From: Siphlonurus alternatus | Taxonomy: Eukaryota; Arthropoda; Insecta; Ephemeroptera; Siphlonuridae | Direction of reading: 5' to 3' | Length of the DNA stretch: 64,000 nucleotides | Assembly: GCA_949825025.1 (NCBI GenBank) | Contig: OX463781.1 | Coordinates: forward strand, 37,164,366 to 37,228,365 | In this document: positions 9,146-20,714 of the stretch, one piece after another | Numbering within the stretch: position 1 is the stretch's first letter | Layout of the letters: every line of letters begins with the position of its first letter | Notes under the pieces: model-generated | The model's database searches: none | Seen by the model: the letters and a program-made list of their open reading frames with translations, nothing else | What the model was told of the DNA's origin: nothing | Made by a program: the position numbers and the translations under genes

Positions 9146-10418
9146 TATTCGAAAATGTATAGTATAATACAGGCTTAAAACTTGACATGACAGATAACCA
9201 TGTTGGTAAGGAAACTTACGCTACATCAAAACTAAGTAACAACTAAACTAAACCTCAACTCAAAGTTATAGATGACATCTTCTCGCTGAATATTATGTAA
9301 ACCACGCCATTTGGTGGTAGTTTAAAAGTTGCCTGCCTAGCTTTAGGGCGAGATGTTCTGATAGTGTGAATTACTTGCAATGAAAAAAACTTAAAAGGAT
9401 TTAGTCTAACTTGGTTTTGTGGCAACACTGTCGTATCTTCTTCATGTTAAATCTTTTGAATATAAATTTTTAACCTACAATCTGAGTATTTTCAGGATTA
9501 TCCGTTAGATATATTATATAATAATATAGTTAATACTGAAGTTAATGTTTTAATATAAATATATACTAGATTTACAATGTATATCCATAGCTTTCATCTT
9601 GTGGATTTTACATTGGCCTTTTACGTTAATAATTTTTTTTATTTAGAATTTCTATTTTTATTTAATTCTTATTTTCATTTTATTGTTCTAAATTTTTATT
9701 TTATAATTGAAAAAGAACATAAAATAATGATAAATTTGGTATATAGAAAGTACTATACAAAATTAATTTAAATTGAAATAAGTTTCTTCACGATACGAGC
9801 CGATAACTATTAAATTTATGCATATTGTTGTAGAGTACATAATTTAACTAGACATAAAATACACGAAATATATTGAAAAAGAAAAAAAAATACATTTCAT
9901 TAAAACTTTTGCTTTAGTGGGATTGAAAGTTAAAAACTTTTAATTTGAAAACCAGTCTCTTTTCCATTATTATTATACACCATCATGCACACTAATTTAT
10001 GTAAATTATCAAGTGAAAATAACTACGAAAGTCTAATTTTCAAAATAGTATAATATATAATCATGGCATTATAATCCTAATAATATATGGCACAGTGCAT
10101 TGTAACCGAATCTAGCGTGGTCCGTAATTCAATGAGTGATCGTTTAAAATATTTTCCCCTTCAAGCCATGCATGAATTCATCTATCTCTCAACCAGTACA
10201 CATAATGTTTAATTTCTCTAGCTATACTCAACATTGATACAAAAAAATAATTGGCAGAAATTTCCATGATTCCCTCAGTCACGTCTCATCAATGACTAGG
10301 AATTTAAAAAACAACTGCAATACTCAATGACATGTACTTTTATTACCCAGTCCTCTTTATGAAAATTTAACCATTTAGTAATGATATTGAAAACAGCCAT
10401 TTGTGGTTTTAGTTTAGA
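9146..10418. other. AT-rich stretch with a possible SINE scrap
   Basis: Mostly featureless. At 10259-10285, TTTCCATGATTCCCTCAGTCAC resembles (one break allowed) the conserved body block of the SINE at 54490-54879, so a short SINE remnant may lie here. No gene seen. Confidence 0.35.
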
Positions 10419-10527
10419 ACTGTGGGCGGAATCGAAAAAGCTCTCGACCGATCAGAAAATTTAATATTTCCGTTTACTTGAATTTTTTTATTGGTCGAGA
10501 GCTTTTCCGTTTCCGATTCTAGCCAGT
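10419..10527. mobile_element. small foldback element
   Basis: The left arm GGAATCGAAAAAGCTCTCGA pairs with the right arm TCGAGAGCTTTTCCGTTTCC, with outer bases ACTGTGG and GCCAGT also pairing imperfectly, around a 30-nt AT-rich centre. Single copy in the window. Confidence 0.6.
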
Positions 10528-12489
10528 TGTGCATAGACAGGGCTTAAAACCTAATTAAATTATACATGATATATAATTATTTAAATTACTCTCAATTAGA
10601 ATACGTTTGAAATCATTATTACAGAGGTTGTAAGTAGCATGCAACAACAACTGTCGTAGTCATGAAGCGTATTTCCTTAAGAGAGGCTTGAGATAGTTCA
10701 ATTTACTTTGATCACACTGTTAATTCCATATATTAAGTTAATACTCTTGCTACTTTGTCTGAATGGCTCGTCTCAGCAAATAAAATTTGTTTAAGATTTT
10801 ATTCTAATCTGTTGGCTCATCATTCATTTTGTTTTTTATAATATGGGGGAGAAGAAATTGAGGGGATAATAAAAAAAATTGCTAAAACAAAATTCAATCA
10901 CAAAATTTTGGTATCTGGCCAAATTATATAAACATATTTACCACAGTAAATTATCCTATGTCCCCATTACATTATTTTTTGTAAGTATATTAAGGTATAA
11001 ATTCTATGAGTAACTGATATAAGGTGTTGCCAATTTTTTTTTACCAGGTGTCTCCCAAAATTATTAAATTCAAATTTTTAGCTATAAAGGGGGAAAGAAA
11101 AATACATAAAAAATACGGATAGAAAATTTTTACACATCTCACTCACACTCTTTCTCTCTATAATATTCCTCAAGGAAGAAGATCGAAGTGCAACATTCCT
11201 ATGGTCTTAATTAGGAGTCTCGAGCTCTCTGTAAAGAAAGTCTTAGAAATTCAAAAGCTCACATTTACAGCATGGATTTTTTCAAAAATTGAAATAAAAT
11301 AATTCTGAAAAAAACAAAACACGCATTTTCATTGTAAGCACCCAGTCAACAATAATACATTTGAATTATTGTTTTTATCCGTTATAAAGACGGAAAACTA
11401 CTAGAAGTAATGGTTAATTTTCCAAATACAGTTACCGTTAATAAATAATAAATGTCATTACTTTTAATAATAATGCTTTATGTAATAGATATTTCGTTTA
11501 AATTAAGTTATAGCTTGTAATAAAAATTTATTCTCTATTCATTACTATAAATTTTGCAGGTAAATAACAGTAATCATTTAGCTTTATAGTAATTTTTGAC
11601 AATAAAGAAAGGAGGATAAGTTTAACTTTTTCGTTGATCATTTGGCCTTGCAATCGTGGTGTGTAGTTTTGCTGATCTCTTGATATTTAACTTGCTTCTA
11701 GGGAGGGAAAATATGAGGTCATTGTTCCATTCTATAAGGGTGAGCAACATAAAGGTACTGAAATAAATAACTTCTTTCAGAAATCTAATATTATACTTTG
11801 ACAAAATTTATTTGGTTTCTTTGCAGCTATATTAGATGTTATTTTCTAATAAATATTAAACATACTTATAGAGCTTTGATGTTAGTGATCAAGTTATACA
11901 AACTACATGTGTATAGACATATTATACTTAAAACTATGAATGCTCTTAAATTGTAATAGGATTATTTTTAACCCTATACAAAATTCTATTTTGAAGTACC
12001 ATTCATCGAAGAAATTTAAAAACATTGAACCTTCTTATACGAACTCGTCAAAGGTTTGAATATATTCCTCTACATCGAAATCACTGAATCTTCTCAAACT
12101 ATAGTCAAATTAATATGACATTCCCTAATAGACAATGAACATTGGGTGAATGAACACTTTAGTGAATGGACTGCTCAGCAAACTTTTTCATTTGCCCAAT
12201 GAGCTGTTTTGTTTTTAATTTTGACTATAATACATGTGCTATACTGATAATGTTAAAAATGGTCGTTCAATCAGAAGTCAAGAGGGTGCTGTTTAACTCA
12301 TTCCTTAGAATGTATAAATGAAATTTATAAAAAAGTTTTTGTAATTTGATAAGTTGCTGCATGAAATAAACTTCCATATATACCGTAAAGAATTGTGATG
12401 AACAAAATTTCTCAAAATTTGTTAAACAATGTTATTTAAATAAAAACTCTGTAATTTAATTAGTTTTACGATAACGCAAGCTTTTGCTG
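10528..12489. other. long AT-rich non-coding stretch
   Basis: No gene, bounded element or RNA recognised. A minus-strand 60-codon frame (11622-11804) has no recognisable similarity. Confidence 0.5.
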
Positions 12490-12731
12490 CAGTTTACTTG
12501 GTGTAGTTTATAGGATAGTAGCCACTTTTAGTGATGTAGTACGTGCCTTTGGTGCTTTTGCTGATGTCCCCACTCAGTGCTATATTTATTGTATATATGT
12601 ACTTTTGTGAAATAAATAAATAAATTATTGTGCAGTGCCCATGAAGGAGATAATAAAATAAAATAAAATAAAATAAAATAAAATAAAATAAAATAAAATA
12701 AAATAAAATAAAATAAAATAAAATAAAATAA
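12490..12731 (+). mobile_element. probable non-LTR retrotransposon 3' tail, then (AAAAT)n
   Basis: ATTGTATATATGTACTTTTG followed by TGAAATAAATAAATAAAT is the usual wording of LINE 3' ends in insects. Upstream, GTACGTGCCTTTGGTGCTTTTG may be 3' UTR. From 12652 to 12731 a pure AAAAT/AAATA microsatellite follows. The 5' limit is not visible. Confidence 0.45.
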
Positions 12732-13146
12732 TATAATATAAATAATGGTTACATTTTTTTATTTCATTATAATGGTAAGTATCCATCAGAAAAATTATAA
12801 AGTCGCCATGTTCGTTTGCTGATTTTGACTCCTGCTACAACCACCGCGCATCAGCGCGCAACCCTTCTGCGCACGTTTTTTCGGCTCGAAGTCAAAACAC
12901 TACTACCGCGAAATTCCTTAGATGCTCTTTAATTAAACTGACCCAAGTTAAATAATAAAAATTTTATTGCAGCAAACGTAAAAGATTAGTGCCAATACGT
13001 AATTTTAAATTTGCAAACATAACTTATTTAGAGGGTTAACAATAAGCGATCGAAAAATTGCTCCGTATAGGATCTTACGTGCGCCCAATCTTTTTTTGTA
13101 AGTAAATGGGACGACAAAGGATTGGTGATGTCATCATGGATGCTGA
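12732..13146. other. spacer with a GC-richer patch
   Basis: 12815-12910 carries CGCGCATCAGCGCGCAAC and TCTGCGCACGTTTTTTCGG; its origin is unknown. The rest is AT-rich. Confidence 0.4.
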
Positions 13147-13481
13147 CCATTAGAAAATATACATAAAATTGTGCTTTTCTGAATTTTTTCAGATTTTTTG
13201 GAGTGCAAGAACTAATTTAAAAAAATATATATTTAAAATATCTGAATTAGGGTAATTAGACTAATTAGGGTGGTACACCTGACGAGACAACCGTGACGGA
13301 CGTCATTTTCTCGCGCTGTGATTGGCTATTGATGACGTCACGGTTGTCCCGTCAGGTTGTACCACCCTAATTAAGACATTTTAAATATATTTTTTTTAAA
13401 TTAGTTCCCGCACTCCAAAAAAATCTTAAAAATCTGAAAAAAATTCAGAAAAGCATAATTTATTTGCATTTTCTAATTATG
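13147..13481. mobile_element. foldback MITE, family A
   Basis: Arms of about 150 bp pair across the whole element: outer CATTAGAAAATATACATAAA with its counterpart in TTGCATTTTCTAATTATG, middle TTTTCTGAATTTTTTCAG, inner GGGTGGTACACCTGACGAGA. The centre holds GATTGGCTATTGATGACGTC. The CTGAATTTTTTCAGATTTTTT segment (one break) is shared with families B and C. No coding capacity. Confidence 0.85.
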
Positions 13482-13849
13482 AAATAAAAATATATGCAAT
13501 CATTATCGTCTATTAAGTAGCCAGAAATGTTAAGTTTGTGGCTATTTTTCTTGTATTTTTGAGTTTTAAAATTTTAGAGAGGAGTTTGGCATAGAAATAC
13601 TGACGTATATGTGAAATTGTAAATCTAAAATACGAATAGAAAAGCAAAAAAACCTTATGGCACAATTCAGGCTACTCCGGAAGGAATAAAATATCATATA
13701 AAATTGGCCATACCATGCATACAAACCAGTTGATGAAATAAAACCAACCATTAATGAAGAATAATGTGTACTTGTTGTAAAATCCTGTGGGAGTAATCTT
13801 TATTGACGTTACAATTTCAACTACGCAACAAGGGCTTAAATTTGTGAGC

Positions 13850-14111
13850 ATGGCTACCAAATTATTTTACGGCGAGAAGACCGTGAGTTGTAGAACAGAG
13901 AGAGAATTTAACGCAGCTACTTTTTTTTTCTTTTTATTTACTTCTTGTAGAGTTAACAACGCACGTAATTGAGAAGTCACGCGTCAAACGTCGAGCCGTT
14001 ATTAAATGGAAAAAATGGTTGTCAGCACTTGAAAATTCTGCAGCACAATGCAATCAATTTTCTTTCCTTCTTTCTGCCTCTTCCGTTACTTATAAGGCTA
14101 CCGAAACTTAA
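13850..14111 (+). CDS. candidate two-exon small ORF, unidentified
   Basis: ATGGCTACC sits in context GAGCATGG and runs 11 codons (MATKLFYGEKT) to a consensus 5' splice site ACC|GTGAGT at 13883. A strong polypyrimidine acceptor follows (TTATTTACTTCTTGTAGAG, with AG at 13950 and 13952). Using the second AG gives a 70-nt intron and a 52-codon second exon to TAA at 14109-14111, containing HVIEKSRVKRRAVIKW and a Ser-rich end. Using the first AG gives an immediate stop. A 70-nt intron is a common size in insects. The frame may begin earlier: an upstream open stretch IFIDVTISTTQQ lies in the same frame. The opposite strand is also open here, so strand is uncertain. No family recognised. Confidence 0.22.
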
Positions 14112-14970
14112 AGATGAACAAAAATACATATACATTTCATATTTGAGAACTTTAGATTTATTTTGCTATTCATTTGCCTATAGTATAATATTATAATTTT
14201 CTACATTTCTTAGCAAAGCTGCTCAATTAATTTGAAAAGTGAAGGACGGTTGGTATAATTAAACGTGCCGCGCGCTGCAGCAGATGACGAAAACTGGGGG
14301 TGGGGGGAGAATTGTATTAGCAAAGCGTTCTAAAATTTATAGGACGCTTTGGTGTGAGCAATCAAAAGCTCAACATATGTTATTTAATTTGAATTTTTTT
14401 TTTCTTTTAGTGTTAAATTGATCATAAAATATCATTAGTTTGACCGAAACTAGTAAAATTAATGGCAAAGTCAGGTTATTAAATGAGCATGAAAATTACT
14501 ATAGTCTCAACTTTCCAATGTAATTATTCCTTCCCACTTCCCAGCATCCATTTTATGCATACTAATATAATTAATCCATCACGGTGAATATTGCATTGGT
14601 GTACGTTACATTGTGTTTTTAGTCATAAGTATTTAAAAGCTTATGATGTACCAATATATTTATTTAAAAACTTACAAACTTTCTGTCAATAACTGAAGCC
14701 GAAGGCGTTACAAATATAGCGAAGTTCACATTAAATGTGTCAGAATTATCTAGTTCTAATTATTTATTTTTAAGATTAATTTTAAAATTAAAAATAATTG
14801 TTGTTCAATGCGCATGAAATTTACAATTTAGCTTTATTTTTTGAAGCTACAGTTTACTTAAAGAGACAATTTGCATTTTTTTTTTTTTTTTTTTTAACAG
14901 GAAAGAATAAAAAAAAACAATCTATGCTCATCTAAACATACTAAAAAAGGTATGTAATAACCACTCCTTA
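14112..14970. other. AT-rich non-coding stretch
   Basis: Includes a poly(T) run at 14877-14896 and a GC-richer patch near 14265-14310. No gene or bounded element recognised. Confidence 0.5.
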
Positions 14971-15258
14971 CTAGATTTTGTGACAAAAAGAGCATACAAA
15001 CAGCAGAAATAAATTTTGTGATCTCCAGAAATGTAGCCCTTGGGAGAGTATGAACTTTACTCTTGCCTCATTTGCTGGCTTATATGCAGCTCCAAAAGAT
15101 AGAGAGTGAAAAATGTTTCTAATTTTGGATGAAATAAGAAGAGCATCCAGTCTGGCCATCTCAAAAAGGTCAAGACAAGTTCACCACGCTTCTATGAAAT
15201 GCGTGGCAAAGTCTGCAAGCAGAGAAGGGGTAAAATTCATAATGTCCTGATCCGGCAT
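14971..15258 (-). pseudogene. coding-like minus-strand segment with one in-frame stop
   Basis: Reading from ATG at 15258 on the minus strand, the frame runs 25 codons (MPDQDIMNFTPSLLADF, then THFIEAW) to a TGA at 15183-15181. It continues open for 69 more codons (LDLFEMARLDALLISSKI, then FGAAYKPANEARVKF) to TAG at 14971. Ninety-odd codons with one stop and natural composition is unusual in such AT-rich DNA. It may be a decayed retrocopy, a transposon fragment or a single exon with a sequencing error. I do not recognise the family. Confidence 0.3.
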
Positions 15259-17201
15259 ACGTCTTACTTAATTACACCTTCATTAATTATTTCTTGACGT
15301 TAGCTTAAGTGCCTATGGTGCGTATTATTAATAAACTAAAAATAATTTATAGAAAATAGAGGGAAGTTTTTAATTATCCTTTATATTTCCGCGATGTTTG
15401 GTAGGAGGAAAAAATACCATGCTCCTGATGCGTATGTGACCCGCGCGACTGGAATGCTGAAAAAATTGCCTAACCTTAAGATGTTTTTGGCATCATCGGA
15501 CGATTTATTTTATGACTGAATATATTTGTCTTTATTGAAATTTCTAGTTCAAGATGAATAATTTTATTATTAAGTAAAACTATAATATAATTTCAGACAC
15601 TTCTTATTATTTCTAGGAATTCATGATTATAAGCGTCAGCCCAACTAAACAAAGCTAAACGAGAATACGACTGTGGCACGGTTAACTTTCTTTTGTAAAA
15701 ATTGCACTAATTTTTTTTATTTATCTTATTATTTATTTATTTTATTATTTTTATTTGCAAATCCTAATATACATAAAAGCAGTAATTGAAGTACAAGTAC
15801 ATATTTGTCACGTCTATAGGTGTGTTAATTTATTTTTCAAATTACAACTGACAGTATTTTCCCCTAACATTTCCAATTCCACTACAGCACTGGAACACAA
15901 AAGCAACAATAAACTTTCTATTCTTATCAGACCTCCTCGTCTCGGGATGTTCGCTTTGGCTCGCTTCCTTGGTTTTGATGAAGAGAGAGAGAGAGAAAGA
16001 TACCACCACATTTCGCCTGCTCCATGACAATCATGATAACAATATACTTAAAATGTAACAATGGCGCAAAGAGAGAAATGTTATTATTATATCTTCATAT
16101 TATGTAATTTAATGAAGTAATTTAAAACAGTGTTTAGAAAATTTTATCAGTTTTCTCATTTTAAAATTATATTATTCTAAATTAAATTAGTAAGTTTCTG
16201 TGGACAAACTTAAAAAAAAATGTTTTATGTAACTTTGATTCAAAATAACCATAATTATTTCAATGTAAAATTTATTATAAAATGTATATATGTATGTATA
16301 TGTATGTGTGTATAATATGTATTATATTATATTTTGCAATATTAAAATACCTTCATACTGGTGAATTTCTTCATGGAAATGATATTGATATATAAATAAT
16401 ATATGATTTTTTTTATTAAATTTAACATATATTATGAGACATCTTTGATAAAATTAGAAAAATATAAAAATAGAAATGCAATCAGGTATTAATTTTATTG
16501 AATATCTTTATACCAGTCATAGTGTTCAAAATTGCTTCTAAAACATCTGATCCACATGGAAGTTTTTAAAGTTTTACTTCTGCTCTCGCAATTTTCTTTC
16601 CACTTGTTCTCTCTAATTGATAATGAAATTAAAGAAAAAAAAAAGTTTTTGATTTTAAATTAGCGTTCTTGTTAAGAAACCCTTAAAGAGAAAGACATCT
16701 TTGCATTCCTTTGAAGTTTCTGTGACATTTTTTTCTTTTTTTTTAAATGTTCTAGAGCTCACTACTTTCTTAAAATTTAGTGATTTTTAAAAACTTAATT
16801 TAGCTAATTTAAATGTATATTATATAGAGTAATGAAGCTAGAAAATGCTCATTGTTAGTATAAAATTATAGTCCATGTATAACAATGTTTTCTATCGTCA
16901 TGGTTCATTTCATAATTAATTAATTCATAATTACTGTAAGCTGATTAAATTATTGTTAATAAATATATAATATAGTTGTTAATTTCTATACGTAATTTGT
17001 TAAGTTTTTGTTAATATACAGCATGTTTACAACAAAAGGTTAATTAAGGGGAAAATAAAATACACCTTATAATCTTTTAAATTTTGAATAAAGCATTTTA
17101 AGACAAAAACCGTGTCCTTTTACACAATATTTATATAATAGTATAATATATATAAATATTTCCATGTACTATAATAATTGTAATATATATATATATATAA
17201 T
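15259..17201. other. long AT-rich stretch
   Basis: A short GA run at 15981-15997 and TATG-type repeats at 16285-16325. No gene or bounded mobile element seen. Confidence 0.5.
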
Positions 17202-17358
17202 GGGTGCGATTCGCGAAGAAGTTAGCCAGGTTTCTAACCACGTTTAGCTTAACCACGTTTAACTATACCTGTTTTACGTGTTAAACCACCTAGTTTAAAC
17301 GTGGTTAAGTTAAACGTAGTTAGAAACCTGGCTAACTGCTTCGTGAATCGCGCCCAAT
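17199..17358. mobile_element. MITE family E, copy 1, probable AAT target duplication
   Basis: AAT on both sides brackets 154 bp (17202-17355) whose ends GGGTGCGATTCGCGAAG and CTTCGTGAATCGCGCCC pair. Inner repeats are GTTAGCCAGGTTTCTAAC and AACCACGTTTAGCTTAACC. The arms pair over nearly the whole length. Relatives are at 26777-26887, 36330-36490, 36956-37088 and 62336-62458. Confidence 0.85.
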
Positions 17359-17630
17359 ATTTATTATGCTTTATAATTTTTTGATTACACGAATCTTCAA
17401 GCATTATCCGGTGGGATTCTGTCCCCCCTCTCCCATATTTTGTATCATAATGGCAAATTTTAATTGTTTTTATATAGGTTTAATTAGATAGGACGATGGG
17501 AACACAGTTAAATCAACTATGATATGGCAGTATATGGCACAAAAATTTTTGGACTTTGTTGTGCAGTGCAAAGAAATGAGCGATAGATTTATTAAATCCC
17601 ATTATCAGTCGAGTATCTTTGCTTGCTTTA

Positions 17631-17632
<2 letters not shown>

Positions 17633-17704
<72 letters not shown>
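17633..17704. repeat. (GA)n microsatellite
   Basis: About 36 GA units, uninterrupted. The ER-repeat frame through it is spurious. Confidence 0.98.
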
Positions 17705-17707
<3 letters not shown>

Positions 17708-18273
17708 TACTTTGAAAGTTTTGTGACACTTGAAAGTGGCCTTCCGTTGCTAATACGTTTGTACATTAACATTTTATGAATGAATTTCATTCATCAGTCT
17801 ATAAAATCTTGATATACAATAGCATTAACATCAACAAAAAGAAAATATTGGAATAAAAAAAAAAACATTTATATTCCTGTGATATTTATTAACTATATAA
17901 TAATATAGTTGTTTGCTGTTTTTGTTTACGAGGGAAAATAGCGTAGCAGGTATACGGACGGTCAGGAGGGTAGAAAAGAGAAAGTGGAGGTCCAACTACT
18001 ATGGCATTAGATAGGAAAAATGAAAAAAAAAATAAATAAAATAGTTTTGATTGTTCTATTCTATATAATGATGCGATTTTTTATGCTATGTATCGTTTAT
18101 TGGTGTATTTTTACAATTCTTTAAACCTGATTTATTTTGTTTAATAAAGTGAAAAAAATCAATATGTTATTTGTTTATATACTAGTCTGTGCATTTTGGT
18201 CCTCCATAGGGCAGCCGAACTTACAGGGGCATGACGTCAGCGCAATCAACTCTATATTAATAACATACCTCTT
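17705..18273. other. AT-rich stretch
   Basis: No gene seen. CATGACGTCAGC (18231-18242) lies just outside the next MITE. Confidence 0.45.
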
Positions 18274-18597
18274 AATGGAAGACCTGCATGACAATTTTTT
18301 ATTGCAGAAATGAATAGAGGGTTTCAAATTATGCTACTCTGAATTTTTTTTCCTGATTTTTTTGAGTTCCGGAAATATTTTAATATTCTGTAAGTTAAGT
18401 TGGCACCCCTGAATCCTTAATAAAAGGGATAGGGCCTATAGAAGCCTATTGACGCCTCCAGGGGGCGTAGCCGAGCTTTCAATAATTATTTAAAAATAGT
18501 TCTGGGGCTAATAAACATCTGAAAAAATTCAGAGCAGCATAATTTGTACCCTCTACTCATTTCTGTAATAAAAAATTTTCATATAGGTTGTCCATTG
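18274..18597. mobile_element. foldback MITE, family B, full length
   Basis: Ends AATGGAAGACCTGCATGAC and CATATAGGTTGTCCATT pair. Next come a TTTTTTATTGCAG stretch and its counterpart CTGTAATAAAAAA, then GAATAGAGGGTTTC, then TATGCTACTCTGAATTTTTT. The centre reads GGCACCCCTGAATCC and GACGCCTCCAGGGGGCGTAG. No coding capacity. Confidence 0.85.
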
Positions 18598-18892
18598 GAC
18601 AAAATGATACATTGAAAGTGACAAGTTGAACCATAAAAATAAGTCTACTATTCTACAGCAAATTTTGATTTATTGAGTCAAAATGTTTCCATGATATGAT
18701 CAGTTGTTTGTGGCAAGTTTGAGTTAGAATCTGGCTGCTTGAAATCAATTTTGTTTATTTCCATTCTTCCTACAATCAAAGTGTGATATTAATACAGTAA
18801 CATTTGTTGAAGTTTATAAGACAAGTCACACAAAAAGAAGGGTATTAAGAATAATTTTCTTCACCTATCAATAAAAATCTCAACAGTTGCGA
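18598..18892. other. spacer upstream of the ribozyme
   Basis: AT-rich. It may belong to the same mobile unit as the hammerhead ribozyme, but no second ribozyme copy or terminal repeat is visible here. Confidence 0.3.
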
Positions 18893-18914
18893 ACTGACTG
18901 CTTCGGCAGTCAGT
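18893..18914 (+). other. perfect hairpin with UUCG tetraloop
   Basis: ACTGACTGC, loop TTCG, GCAGTCAGT: a 9-bp perfect stem closed by C-G around UUCG, the exceptionally stable cUUCGg tetraloop. It ends at the base directly before the outermost stem of the hammerhead ribozyme. Confidence 0.8.
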
Positions 18915-18993
18915 AGCAGCCTCTTACGAGCCATACTGATGAGCCTTGGAAAAGGCGAAACTCGGGTCTATGGATACAAGAGTGAATGCTGCT
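18915..18993 (+). ncRNA. type I hammerhead ribozyme
   Basis: All core positions are present. CUGAUGA is at 18936-18942; helix II GCC/GGC (18943-18945 and 18954-18956) has an 8-nt loop UUGGAAAA; GAAA is at 18957-18960; helix III is minimal (A60-U67 and C61-G66 around UCGG, last two digits of 189xx); the cleavage site is after C18968 in GUC. Helix I has CCATA (18931-18935) paired with TATGG (18969-18973), an internal loop ACGAG/ATAC, CTCTT paired with AAGAG, and an outer AGCAGC/GCTGCT stem. The internal loop in stem I and loop II are where natural hammerheads make tertiary contacts. A minimal helix III is characteristic of hammerheads in Penelope-like elements and animal retrozymes; from that class the expected role is self-cleavage of a retroelement RNA. 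No reverse transcriptase is seen nearby. Confidence 0.88.
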
Positions 18994-19251
18994 ATGGAAC
19001 TGAATATCGCTATTTTATACATGTATATACTGTGGTGCCAAGGTGGAACACGAAAGCTGATGTAAAAAATCAACAATCGACCCCTTGAAAACTCACCTAA
19101 AAGCAATATAATAATAGTGTTCGTATCTAATATGAATATAATTTTAATATTATTATAATGACGATACTGTTGTTGTGCTCGAACCATTATTGTGCCTTAA
19201 GCCAGTAGTATAATACTATAATACAAAATAATACTCCCAAATACAATTTAC
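18994..19251. other. spacer downstream of the ribozyme
   Basis: AT-rich with a GC-richer part (GTGGTGCCAAGGTGGAAC, about 19031-19048). It may be the remainder of the ribozyme-bearing retroelement; no ORF is recognised. Confidence 0.3.
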
Positions 19252-19375
19252 GTACAGTCACCGCATTGGAAAATTTCCCACTTACAGCCTTGTTAATCAC
19301 CATGCTCTGTGTTATTCTACGGGGCATGGTGATAAACAAGGCTGCAAAGGGAAATTTTCTGAGACTACGAATGTA
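19252..19375. mobile_element. short palindromic MITE, family J, copy 1
   Basis: Near-perfect hairpin: GAAAATTTCCCACTTACAG, CCTTGTTAATCACCATGC, a short centre, then GGCATGGTGATAAACAAGG and AAAGGGAAATTTTC. Outer GTAC bases occur at both ends. Copies lie at 34661-34790, 34787-34890 and 41864-41990. Confidence 0.85.
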
Positions 19376-19428
19376 CCGCATGGTTTGCTCTCTGAGTAAA
19401 ATCTGTGTGTTATCTTAAGTTCATGAGT

Positions 19429-19600
19429 GCAGGGGCTGATCCAGCTTGCGGTTCTGAGGGGGGCGGTGCCCTATCCCGCAATGTTAAAATTTGTAGTGGG
19501 AGGAAAGCAATGGTGGGGGGTGGTAACACCTTCAATGTATTCCATCGTAATGTATGCACCCCATCGCCCCAACTTTCCATGAGTGACAGAGGCGCTAACC
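19429..19600. mobile_element. hAT-like fragment with CAGGGGCTGATCCAG end
   Basis: CAGGGGCTGATCCAG resembles the common hAT terminus CAGGGGCGGATCCAG. The sequence that follows (CCCTATCCCGCAATGTTAAA, then GGTGGTAACACCTTCAATGT) is present in reverse at about 60970-61075. The right end is not clear. Confidence 0.5.
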
Positions 19601-20395
19601 TCCTTGGAAAGGTAGAATTTACTGCAATTTATGGTCAATTTTTATCATGAGACTCGGAGGTCTCTTATGGTCTCTGTTTATAAAGTTTCAACCTTACATT
19701 ATGTCACTAAGAATAATCGAGCTTTGCAAAAAAGTTTGAAAAAAAAAAAAAAAAAAAATTGAAACAATCATAAATTGGAAAATTGAAGGATAAAAGAATA
19801 TATATCAATAAATATTTTTAGCTTATTTATTGCTAAATCAAGCAGAAAATATGAAAAAAAATATTGTAAATTTTAACAATACATAATATACTGTACAAAA
19901 TTTGAAAGAAACTTGATTAAAAATTAATTTTTGGTAGGAAATAACAATACAATACCATAAATGAAGCAAAATAATCTCGTAGATGATTCTGTAAGTGTGT
20001 CACTCGAGCTGTTTCATCAGTTTCACATGAACAAATAAATATATAAAAGGAATTGAGTTGGAAGTTAAAAAATATGAGAAGAGAAAGAGGCTTTTTGAAG
20101 AGCTTGCGAAATTTCCAGATATTGCAATGGTTGTCGATTTTATACTATATAACTTTTTGCTGTTACTTAAAACCTTTCAAAATAAATCATTATTGGATAT
20201 TGGTTACACAATAATTTTTAGTTCCAGCTCATTCAATAACTTTTAATATTATTAAATCAATATCTACGTACAGTCTTTTGTATATATTATAATACAGTAA
20301 TTATATATTGTAAAAAACGTTTGTAATTATTATATGCATAACTCTTATTATAATGAAATATAAAACAATAAATAATAACTATATACATAACGGCT
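19601..20395. other. AT-rich stretch
   Basis: A poly(A) run at about 19738-19759, otherwise no gene or bounded element recognised. A 62-codon plus frame at 20058-20246 has no identifiable family. Confidence 0.5.
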
Positions 20396-20714
20396 GGAGT
20401 ATCGCCCTCATTTTTTTTATTGCAGAAATGGGATATAGAGGGTGCAAAGTTATGCTACCCTGATTTTTCAGATTTATTACAGCCCTAGTGAAAGTATTTT
20501 TAAAAAATTATTGAAAGTCCTTTTCGTGACGTCACGAGGCGGGAAGTCCTATCCTTTTCTTAAGGAGAGACGCCACGTGACGTCACAAAATGGACTTTCA
20601 ATATTTTTTTAGAAATAGTGCTGTAAAAAATCTGAAAAAAAAAATCAGGTTACTTTGCACCCTCTATCCATTTCTGCAATAAAAAAATTTGAGGTCGCTA
20701 CTTTATTATACTCC
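20396..20714. mobile_element. foldback MITE, family C, copy 2
   Basis: Ends GGAGTATCGCCCTCA and TGAGGTCGC...ACTCC pair. Inner arms: TTTATTGCAGAAATGG, TAGAGGGTGCAAAGTTATGC, ATTATTGAAAGTCC. The centre has two CRE palindromes (TGACGTCA at 20527 and 20578) around CCTATCCTTTTCTTAAGGAG. No coding capacity. Confidence 0.85.
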
